A DNA stretch of 20,085 bases from assembly GCA_035456205.1 (NCBI GenBank), contig DATIDQ010000125.1, positions 1-20,085 of the forward strand, written 5' to 3'. The stretch is from UBA7239 sp035456205 (GTDB lineage: Bacteria; Pseudomonadota; Gammaproteobacteria; Pseudomonadales; UBA7239). This document shows, piece after piece, positions 14,274 to 20,085 of this stretch; positions within the stretch are counted from its first letter, which is position 1, and every line of letters begins with the position of its first letter. The position numbers and the translations under genes were made by a program. The notes beneath the pieces are model-generated. The model saw only the letters and a program-made list of their open reading frames with translations. It ran no database searches and was not told the origin of the DNA.

Positions 14274-14282
14274 TGCTACAAT
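14274..14282 (+). promoter_or_regulatory. Candidate extended -10 promoter for secD
   Basis: TGCTACAAT contains a good -10 (TACAAT) with a TG extension, 57 bp before the secD ATG. The hexamer 17 bp upstream (ACACGT) is not a -35, as is common for extended -10 promoters. Since the gene upstream is divergent, secD must have a promoter in the 106 bp at 14233-14338, and this is the best candidate there. Confidence 0.5.
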
Positions 14283-14302
14283 CGCGGCCACTTTTTTGAC
14301 TG

Positions 14303-14318
14303 GCCAGCATCAGCTGGC
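14303..14318 (+). other. Hairpin in the secD leader
   Basis: GCCAGC (14303-14308) and GCTGGC (14313-14318) are perfect complements around ATCA. The hairpin lies just before the purine-rich GGGGGAA ribosome-binding region and 20 bp before the ATG. It could influence secD translation, but there is no T-run and no known motif. Confidence 0.4.
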
Positions 14319-14338
14319 TTGCTGGGGGAAATCTGGGC

Positions 14339-16267
14339 ATGCACAACCGCTATCCATTGTGGAAAAACCTTCTTGTGGTCGTCATTCTGGCGTTGGGGCT
14401 GATTTACGCAGCTCCCAATTTATATCATCCGGATCCGGCAGTGCAGATTTCAGGTGAATCCGGCGCTACAGCCATGAGCCAGGCTGTACTCGATCAGGCA
14501 GTGGGTGTATTGAAAGGAGCAGGTATTGGCGTCAAGGCTGCTGAATTTAACGCCGGTGCCGTATTGATCCGCCTGAATCAACGTGACCAGCAACTGGCTG
14601 CAAAAGATGCTATTGAAAAAGCGATGGGGCTCAATTTTGTCGTGGCATTGAATCTGGCGCCCACGACACCTGGCTGGCTGATGGCGATGGGTGCCAAGCC
14701 GATGAAGCTCGGTCTTGATCTGGCGGGTGGTGTGCACTTTCTGCTGGAAGTGGATGCCAGCGCTATGCTCACCAAAAAAATAGAGGGTGTGGCTGCAGAT
14801 TTACGCCGTTCTTTGATAGCTGCGAATCTACAAAACCGCCAGTGGAAAGTCCGGGTGGAAGGCAAAACTGTGGTGGTACGTTTTCCGGATGCGGCCAGTC
14901 GTGAAGCGGCAGCCAGTGTGATCCGTGAACAATCCGGAGACATGATGCGTGTGGAAACCGAGAGCGATGGACAATTTCTGGTCACGTTGTCCCTCAGCGA
15001 GCAAGCCGTGCGTGATCTGGAAAATTACGCAGTCAGCCAGAACGTGGTGGCATTACGCAATCGTGTGAATGAATTGGGTGTCGCTGAGCCGCTGGTGCAG
15101 AAACAGGGCAGGAATCGTATTGTGGTGGAATTGCCAGGTGTGCAGGATGCGGTACAGGCAAAACGTATTATCGGCAAAACGGCCAATCTGGAATTCCGTC
15201 TGGTGGCTGATGCAAACACATCACCATCGCAGCGCGAACGTTTCAGTTTCCGCAATCAACCGGGAAGAGTGCATGAGTTGGAAGAAGCTGTGATTGTGAC
15301 GGGGGATCAGGTTACCGGTGCAACATCGAGCATGGATACGCAATCCGGTTCGCCGCAGGTGAATATTACGCTGGATGGCGCTGGCGGCGATAAGATGAAT
15401 CGCGCAACACGAAACAATATCGGCAGACCAATGGGTGTGTTGTTCATCGAAACCAAAGCTGAAATGCAAAAGCAGCGCAAACCGGATGGTACGGAAGAAA
15501 TAGTGCGTGTGCCTAAAACCGAGAAGACCCTGATTAACGTTGCCACGATACAAAGTGCGTTGGGTGTGCAGTTCCGCATCACAGGTCTGGATAGTGCCGC
15601 AGAGGCTTCAGAATTAGCATTGTTGTTGCGAGCAGGCGCATTGGCTGCGCCAGTTTATTTTATTGAGGAACGCACAATCGGCCCTTCATTAGGTGCAGAC
15701 AATATCAGTCGCGGTTTTCATTCCACGCTGTGGGGCTTCGCTGCCATCGCGCTATTCATGATTATTTATTACCACTTGTTTGGTGTTGTGTCAGTGCTGG
15801 CGCTGGCATCCAACCTTGTATTACTGATTGCATTGCTGGCGTTGCTGCAGGCGACATTAACGTTGCCTGGTATTGCTGCGATTGCTTTGACACTGGGTAT
15901 GGCGATTGATGCCAACGTATTGATCAACGAACGTATTCGCGAAGAATTGCGCAATGGAGCGAGTCCTGGCGCTGCCATTATGGCGGGCTATGAGCGTGCG
16001 TTTGGCACCATTGTGGACTCGAACGTCACCACGTTTATTGCCGGCTTTATGTTGTTGTTGTTTGGCTCCGGTCCTGTGCGTGGATTTGCCGTGGTGCATT
16101 GTCTCGGCATTATCACTTCCATTATTTCATCCGTAGTGATTTCGCGCGCGTTGGTCAACCTGATCTATGGACGCCGCAAACAACTGACCAGTTTGTCGAT
16201 AGGACAAATCTGGAAACCTGCCAGCAAGACTGCTGTGTTGCCCACTACACCAGCTACGCGCGTCTGA
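14339..16267 (+). CDS. secD: Protein translocase subunit SecD
   Basis: SecD works with SecF in the inner membrane to drive protein export, using the proton gradient. The 642-residue protein has one N-terminal membrane helix, a large periplasmic region, then five helices. Hallmarks are PMKLGLDLAGGVHFLLEVD, RVNELGVAEPLVQKQGRNRI, VELPGVQD and the helix GMAIDANVLINERIREEL, where Asp524 matches the key membrane aspartate of the family. The C-terminal helices include YERAFGTIVDSNVTTFIAG. The length is slightly above E. coli SecD (615), mainly through a C-terminal tail (ASKTAVLPTTPATRV). It starts a run of closely spaced plus-strand genes. The usual upstream partner yajC is not present here. Confidence 0.97.
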   Translation: MHNRYPLWKNLLVVVILALGLIYAAPNLYHPDPAVQISGESGATAMSQAVLDQAVGVLKGAGIGVKAAEFNAGAVLIRLNQRDQQLAAKDAIEKAMGLNFVVALNLAPTTPGWLMAMGAKPMKLGLDLAGGVHFLLEVDASAMLTKKIEGVAADLRRSLIAANLQNRQWKVRVEGKTVVVRFPDAASREAAASVIREQSGDMMRVETESDGQFLVTLSLSEQAVRDLENYAVSQNVVALRNRVNELGVAEPLVQKQGRNRIVVELPGVQDAVQAKRIIGKTANLEFRLVADANTSPSQRERFSFRNQPGRVHELEEAVIVTGDQVTGATSSMDTQSGSPQVNITLDGAGGDKMNRATRNNIGRPMGVLFIETKAEMQKQRKPDGTEEIVRVPKTEKTLINVATIQSALGVQFRITGLDSAAEASELALLLRAGALAAPVYFIEERTIGPSLGADNISRGFHSTLWGFAAIALFMIIYYHLFGVVSVLALASNLVLLIALLALLQATLTLPGIAAIALTLGMAIDANVLINERIREELRNGASPGAAIMAGYERAFGTIVDSNVTTFIAGFMLLLFGSGPVRGFAVVHCLGIITSIISSVVISRALVNLIYGRRKQLTSLSIGQIWKPASKTAVLPTTPATRV

Positions 16268-16278
16268 GGAGAATTGTC

Positions 16279-17247
16279 ATGGAACTGTTCCGTATCAAGA
16301 AAGACATTCCATTCATGCGGCACTCGCGCATTTTTAATGCGTTATCGCTGGTGGTATTCCTGTTTGCTGTTTTTTTCCTGATTACCCGCGGCTTGCATTT
16401 GTCGGTTGAATTCACTGGTGGCACTTTGGTAGAAGTGCGTTATCAGGAAGCAGCGAATCTCGACAAGATTCGCGAGGCGCTGAACAAGGGCAATTTTGGT
16501 GAATCGTTAGTGCAGAATTTTGGTTCGCCGCAGGATGTCATGATTCGTGTGCCACTGCTGGCGGAAGGAGATTCCAGGCATCAGGGTGAATTGGTGATGG
16601 ATTTATTGGCAGCCCATGCACCGGGTGCTACTTTGCAACGTGTGGAGTTTGTCGGGCCGCAAGTCGGCAGTGAACTGGTGGAAAAGGGTCTGACAGCGTT
16701 GGTGCTGGTAATTATTGGCATCATCATTTATTTATCAATGCGTTTTGAATGGCGTTTTTCCATTGCAGCCATTCTGGCCAACTTGCACGATGTGGTCATT
16801 ATCCTTGGTTTCTTCGCGTTTTTTCAGTGGGAATTTTCCCTGTCTGTATTGGCTGCTGTATTAGCTGTATTAGGCTATTCCGTGAATGAATCGGTTGTCG
16901 TCTTTGACCGTGTGCGTGAAACATTTCGTGGTCGCCGTGATCTGGAAACCACGCAAGTACTGGATCATGCGATCACCAGCACTATTTCACGCACTATTAT
17001 CACTCACGGTTGTACCCAGATGATGGTGTTGTCCATGCTGGTATTTGGTGGTGAAACCCTGCATTACTTTGCACTGGCATTAACTATCGGTATCTGCTTC
17101 GGTATTTATTCCTCGGTACTGGTTGCAGCGCCATTGGCAAAAATGTTTGGTATCAGTCGCGAACACTTCATCAAACCGCCACCGTCAAAAGAATATATTG
17201 AAGGTGATGTCATCCATCCCGAGCCGGATGCGGCTGACTTTCGCTAA
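16279..17247 (+). CDS. secF: Protein translocase subunit SecF
   Basis: SecF pairs with SecD in the membrane. From the ATG at 16279 the protein has 322 residues. AGGAGA lies just upstream and the start MELFRIKKDIPFMRHSRI is typical. Conserved parts include SVEFTGGTLVEVRY, the periplasmic VEFVGPQVGSELVEKGL, LAVLGYSVNESVVVFDRVRE and the C-terminal helices (ALALTIGICFGIYSSVLVAA). The frame is open upstream to 16099, inside secD, but that part is out-of-frame overlap. It lies 11 bp after secD and 12 bp before nagZ, so these are probably one operon. Confidence 0.97.
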   Translation: MELFRIKKDIPFMRHSRIFNALSLVVFLFAVFFLITRGLHLSVEFTGGTLVEVRYQEAANLDKIREALNKGNFGESLVQNFGSPQDVMIRVPLLAEGDSRHQGELVMDLLAAHAPGATLQRVEFVGPQVGSELVEKGLTALVLVIIGIIIYLSMRFEWRFSIAAILANLHDVVIILGFFAFFQWEFSLSVLAAVLAVLGYSVNESVVVFDRVRETFRGRRDLETTQVLDHAITSTISRTIITHGCTQMMVLSMLVFGGETLHYFALALTIGICFGIYSSVLVAAPLAKMFGISREHFIKPPPSKEYIEGDVIHPEPDAADFR

Positions 17248-17259
17248 CGGGTAACAGTT

Positions 17260-18318
17260 ATGGCATATCGCGCAGACATGATGTTGGGGCCGGTGATTGT
17301 TGATGTCGCCGGTTTATCTTTAACTGCCGATGATGAAACGCTGCTGCGAGAACCGTGGGTTGGCGGCATTATTTTATTCTCCCGCAATTACCAGTCTGTT
17401 GCGCAACTGCGCGAACTGGTGGCGCAGATTCGCGCTGTGCGTCCTGAATTATTGATTTGTGTAGATCAGGAAGGCGGTCGCGTGCAGCGTTTTCGTGAAG
17501 GCTTTACTGTGATTCCGCCTATGGCGGATATCGGTGCGGTGTATCGCCAGCATGCAGAACGCGGTTTGCAGTTAGCGCGTGCTTGCGGCTGGTTGATGGC
17601 AGCAGAATTGCGTGCTTGTGGTGTTGATCTCAGTTTTGCCCCGGTGCTGGATCTGGATGATGAGCGTTGCGCCGTTATTGCCAATCGATCGTTCTCGATC
17701 GATCCGCTGGTGATGAGTGTATTGAGCGAAGCGTTTATCGATGGCATGCACGATGCAAACATGTGTGCGACAGGAAAACATTTTCCGGGACATGGTGCGG
17801 TGACTGGAGACAGTCATTTTGAAACACCGATAGATGTTCGTGCGCTGGATGCCATTCTTGCTGAAGATGTCGTGCCGTATCGCAATTTATGTGAACAGGG
17901 AAAGCTGGATGCTGTGATGCCTGCACATGTGGTGTACAGCGCGGTAGATAAAAATCCTGCCGGGTTTTCATTATTCTGGTTGCAAGAAATACTCAAGCAA
18001 CAATTGCAGTTTGACGGTGTAATTTTTAGCGATGACCTGACCATGGAAGGTGCGGGTGTTATTGCTGATATGGCAGAACGTGCGCATGTTGCACTGGCTG
18101 CCGGTTGTACGGCATTGCTGGTGTGCAACCAGCGGCCGGCGCAACTCGCTGTTGTTGAAGCATTGAAACGCTCGGTGTTGCAGCCTGCCAGCAATCTGCA
18201 ACGATTGAAACGTCCGTTTTTCTGGCTTGATCTGGACAGTTTGCGCAAGACGGGTAAATGGATTGAATGCTATCGTCTGCTGCAAGAGAGCATGAAGCAA
18301 GAGAGTCTGGCGCCATGA
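17260..18318 (+). CDS. nagZ: Beta-N-acetylhexosaminidase (peptidoglycan recycling, GH3)
   Basis: NagZ removes N-acetylglucosamine from anhydro-muropeptides in the cytoplasm, a step of cell-wall recycling that in many bacteria also controls AmpC beta-lactamase induction. The 352-residue protein has the GH3 motifs GGIILFSRNYQ, CVDQEGGRVQRFREGFT and KHFPGHGAVTGDSH (residues 173-186, with His186 matching the NagZ catalytic loop). It also has VIFSDDLTMEGA, with Asp258/259 covering the nucleophile position. No signal peptide is present. Compared with E. coli NagZ, the start has a short extra MAYRADM before MLGPVIVDVAG; the ATG at 17260 is preceded only by a weak GGGTAACAG. The stop overlaps the hpt start, suggesting coupled translation. 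Confidence 0.96.
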   Translation: MAYRADMMLGPVIVDVAGLSLTADDETLLREPWVGGIILFSRNYQSVAQLRELVAQIRAVRPELLICVDQEGGRVQRFREGFTVIPPMADIGAVYRQHAERGLQLARACGWLMAAELRACGVDLSFAPVLDLDDERCAVIANRSFSIDPLVMSVLSEAFIDGMHDANMCATGKHFPGHGAVTGDSHFETPIDVRALDAILAEDVVPYRNLCEQGKLDAVMPAHVVYSAVDKNPAGFSLFWLQEILKQQLQFDGVIFSDDLTMEGAGVIADMAERAHVALAAGCTALLVCNQRPAQLAVVEALKRSVLQPASNLQRLKRPFFWLDLDSLRKTGKWIECYRLLQESMKQESLAP

Positions 18319-18875
18319 GCGTTTCATTGGAAGAAGTCGATCTGGTCTGGCGTGAAGCTGATTGTCTGTTCAATCGGGAACAGGTTCGTGCAGCCATTGA
18401 TGTGATGGCTGCAAAAATTACGGCTGAGCTGAAAAATACCAATCCATTGGTGTTGTGCCTGATGAGTGGTGGCATGGTGATTGGTGGGAAATTGATGCCG
18501 CGGCTGGATTTTCATCTGCAACTGGACTACATCCATGCCACGCGTTATCGCAACCAGACTTCTGGCAGCGCGGAAATAGAATGGATCGTCAAACCGCGCC
18601 ATGAACTGGAAGGTCGAACAGTGTTGATCGTCGACGATATCCTCGATGAAGGCATCACCTTGCACGAAGTGATTAACTGGTGCCGGCAACAAGGTGCTAA
18701 AAAAATTTACAGCGCTGTGCTGGTAGAGAAACATCATGACCGTCGTCAGCCGCCGGGATTAAAAGCCGATTTTGTCGGTCTGGATGTGCCGGATCGCTAT
18801 GTATTCGGCTACGGCATGGATTACAAAGGTTACTTGCGCAATGCACCGGGCATCTATGCGGTGAAAGGCCAATAA
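18315..18875 (+). CDS. hpt: Hypoxanthine-guanine phosphoribosyltransferase
   Basis: The enzyme converts hypoxanthine or guanine with PRPP into IMP or GMP (purine salvage). The 186-residue protein has the PRPP-binding motif VLIVDDILDEGITL at residues 103-116, and LMSGGMVIGGKLMPRL earlier for the first PRPP loop. Downstream, KADFVGLDVPDRYVFGYGMD contains the purine-binding Asp-Val-Pro-Asp region. The ATG at 18315 overlaps the nagZ stop (ATGA). The frame is open upstream to 18267 inside nagZ, which I reject. The stop falls inside a 19-bp tandem repeat that runs up to the next gene. Whether guanine or hypoxanthine is preferred cannot be told from sequence. Confidence 0.93.
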   Translation: MSVSLEEVDLVWREADCLFNREQVRAAIDVMAAKITAELKNTNPLVLCLMSGGMVIGGKLMPRLDFHLQLDYIHATRYRNQTSGSAEIEWIVKPRHELEGRTVLIVDDILDEGITLHEVINWCRQQGAKKIYSAVLVEKHHDRRQPPGLKADFVGLDVPDRYVFGYGMDYKGYLRNAPGIYAVKGQ

Positions 18876-18918
18876 AGTAATGAAAGGCCAATAAAGTAAT
18901 AAAAGGAAAATAACGTGA
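18862..18918 (+). repeat. 19-bp tandem repeat spanning hpt stop to next gene's start
   Basis: TGAAAGGCCAATAAAGTAA occurs perfectly twice (18862-18880 and 18881-18899). A third copy (18900-18918, TAAAAGGAAAATAACGTGA) matches at 14 of 19 positions. The first copy contains the hpt TAA stop. The degenerate third copy contains the AAAAGGA ribosome binding site and the GTG start of the phosphorylase gene. The copy junction creates a four-codon minicistron (ATG AAA GGC CAA then TAA). Confidence 0.93.
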
Positions 18919-19652
18919 CGATTGCAATTATTGGCGGCACAGGCCTCGATCAACTCGATGGCCTGCACATCGAAGAAAAGCTGGTGGTGAATACGCCATA
19001 CGGTTCGCCATCTGCACCGATTAGCAAAGGCAGCTTTCATGGCAAGCCGGTATATTTTCTGGCGCGCCATGGCGAGCACCATGAATGGCCGCCGCATCGC
19101 GTGAATTATCGCGCCAACATTTTTGCGTTAAAAAAACTGGGAGTGGAACAGATTATTGCCGTGAATGCTGTGGGTGGTATCCATCACGATATGGGGCCGG
19201 CAGTCATTTGCGTGCCAGACCAGATTATTGATTACACCTGGGGGCGCATTCACACTTACAGTGATGATGAAAGTTCGCCGTTGGAACATATCGATTTTAC
19301 TTTTCCTTACGCTGAACGCACGCGTGAATTGCTGGTGCGTGCTGGAGATGCTGCGGCTATTTCAGTACTAGCGCGCGGTGTTTATGGTTGTACGCAAGGG
19401 CCACGTCTGGAGACAGCAGCAGAAATTGTGCGCATGCGACGCGATGGTTGTGATCTGGTGGGCATGACTGCGATGCCGGAAGCGCCACTCGCTCGTGAAA
19501 TTGGTCTCGATTATGCGAGCTTGTGTGTAGTGGCCAACTGGGCTGCTGGCTGCACAGATGAATTGATTACCATGGAAGCGATTGAAGCCACGCTGAAAAT
19601 TGGTATGGATAATATTCGCAAGATTTTGCAACAGACACTCGTACTGCTTTAG
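18915..19652 (+). CDS. S-methyl-5'-thioinosine phosphorylase (MTAP/PNP family)
   Basis: The protein belongs to the trimeric purine nucleoside phosphorylase/MTAP family, which splits methylthio-nucleosides into a base and 5-methylthioribose-1-phosphate. The 245-residue protein has the phosphate loop IAIIGGTGLD, FLARHGEHHEWPPHRVNYRA, IIAVNAVGGI, GVYGCTQGPRLETAAEI and VGMTAMPEAPLARE. At the base-recognition strand it reads VVANWAAG with Asn208, where adenine-specific MTAP enzymes have aspartate (TDYD). Asparagine there fits 6-oxopurines, so methylthioinosine is the likelier substrate, as in the Pseudomonas enzyme that lies next to nagZ. The start is GTG at 18915 with AAGGAA 6 bases upstream. It follows hpt, which would use the released hypoxanthine. 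A plain MTA phosphorylase is the alternative. Confidence 0.88.
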   Translation: MTIAIIGGTGLDQLDGLHIEEKLVVNTPYGSPSAPISKGSFHGKPVYFLARHGEHHEWPPHRVNYRANIFALKKLGVEQIIAVNAVGGIHHDMGPAVICVPDQIIDYTWGRIHTYSDDESSPLEHIDFTFPYAERTRELLVRAGDAAAISVLARGVYGCTQGPRLETAAEIVRMRRDGCDLVGMTAMPEAPLAREIGLDYASLCVVANWAAGCTDELITMEAIEATLKIGMDNIRKILQQTLVLL

Positions 19653-19681
19653 GCAGTCATCATTACAGAAGGAGTCATGCC

Positions 19682-20085
19682 ATGACCGAGAAATGTCCTT
19701 TCCAGTTCGACCTGATGAACCCCGCCCGCATGGCAAAAGGTGTGCCGTTCGAAGATTTCAAAACCATGCGCGAAAAGTGCCCGGTGTCCTGGCAGGACGA
19801 CACGATCCGCAATACTTCCTACTGGGCGGTGACCAAGCGCGATGATCTCGACTTCGTTTCCAAGAACCCGGAACTGTTTTCGTCCAGCGAGAACCTTGCT
19901 CACCCGCAACCCGGTGGCGATGATCCGGAAGCGATGGAGATCATGCGGCAGTTGATTATCAATATGGATCCGCCGGACCACATCAAATATCGCCGCGTAG
20001 TGCGTAATGCTTTTACTGCAAAAGCGGTGGATGCACTCGAGCCGATGATGCGCCAGTATGCAAAAGAAATTATTGATAGGGTGGC
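19682..20085 (+). CDS. Cytochrome P450, N-terminal part (runs off window)
   Basis: About 134 residues are visible before the window ends. The diagnostic segment is INMDPPDHIKYRRVVRNAFT, the conserved bacterial P450 helix-C region (DPP-x-H-x-x-x-RR-x-V). SYWAVTKRDDLDFVSKNPEL and FSSSENL before it are also typical. No membrane anchor is present, so this is a soluble class I bacterial P450. The heme cysteine and I-helix are beyond the edge, so the substrate class cannot be judged; the N-terminal pattern reminds me of sterol/alkane P450s such as the CYP125 group. AAGGAG lies 7 bases before the ATG, the strongest ribosome binding site of the run. It begins 29 bp after the phosphorylase gene. The first 60 codons favour C-ending codons (TTC, GAC, AAC) more than the neighbours. 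Confidence 0.92.
   Translation, partial: MTEKCPFQFDLMNPARMAKGVPFEDFKTMREKCPVSWQDDTIRNTSYWAVTKRDDLDFVSKNPELFSSSENLAHPQPGGDDPEAMEIMRQLIINMDPPDHIKYRRVVRNAFTAKAVDALEPMMRQYAKEIIDRV

Noticed and set aside
14233..14338. A hidden short yajC between the membrane gene and secD.
   Set aside because: Only 106 bp are available, too short for the roughly 110-residue YajC, and no hydrophobic reading frame is present there.
14248..14457. A 69-codon GTG-started frame overlapping the start of secD, considered as a VemP-like or SecM-like arrest leader.
   Set aside because: It runs 119 bp into secD in another frame, has no signal sequence or arrest-like end before secD, and no ribosome binding site.
16099..16278. 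N-terminal extension of the secF frame by 60 codons.
   Set aside because: It overlaps the secD 3' end out of frame; the ATG at 16279 has AGGAGA and gives the expected family start.
17245..17256. TAAC repeated around the secF stop (TAACGGGTAAC).
   Set aside because: Four-base match only; too short to count with the clear 18-22 bp duplications.
243..18918. CRISPR array or dispersed repeat family linking the several tandem repeats.
   Set aside because: The units have different sequences and lengths, are directly adjacent with no spacers, and no cas-like gene is present.

Overview
This window comes from a gammaproteobacterium, most likely of the Pseudomonadales/Cellvibrionales type. The evidence is the gene order (leuS followed by lptE; queA-tgt-secD-secF; nagZ close to a thioinosine-type phosphorylase), the protein families present, and a GC content near 50%. 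I cannot name the species from sequence alone. Most of the window is ordinary chromosomal backbone with a few accessory genes of unknown function.

Layout. At 1-3925, on the minus strand, lie the start of lptE, then leuS and a RoxA-type ribosomal-protein hydroxylase. At 4052-5307, divergent from roxA, is a tight pair: a cysteine-cluster (YkgJ-type) protein and a DUF6929-like protein. A minus-strand unknown membrane-anchored protein follows (5344-5916). The next gap (5917-6473) holds a perfect hairpin, a possible 36-residue small ORF and a strong intrinsic terminator. Positions 6474-9453 hold a membrane diguanylate cyclase overlapping a DUF4124-like membrane protein, then a DUF1145 protein (minus), a YkvA/DUF1232 protein and a PilZ protein. 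This gives a small c-di-GMP neighbourhood. An NlpC/P60 lipoprotein and tRNA-Leu(CAA), with its promoter and terminator, are on the minus strand (9457-10162). From 10241 the plus strand carries queA and tgt (queuosine). A 590-residue minus-strand membrane protein of unknown function follows, sitting where yajC is usually found. After it comes a plus-strand run of secD, secF, nagZ, hpt, a methylthioinosine/methylthioadenosine phosphorylase and the start of a cytochrome P450. These are spaced closely enough to be one operon.

How genes fit together. QueA and Tgt act in tRNA queuosine modification. SecD and SecF form the SecDF export subcomplex. NagZ belongs to peptidoglycan recycling. The phosphorylase has an asparagine where adenine-specific enzymes have aspartate, so it probably releases hypoxanthine, which the neighbouring Hpt would convert to IMP.

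The least expected signal is structural. Three genes (leuS, the 590-residue membrane gene and hpt) each end in a short tandem duplication (18, 22 and 19 bp) that includes or forms the stop codon. A fourth array (five 14-bp units) fills the roxA/YkgJ divergent gap. I see no CRISPR array, transposase, prophage gene or rRNA.
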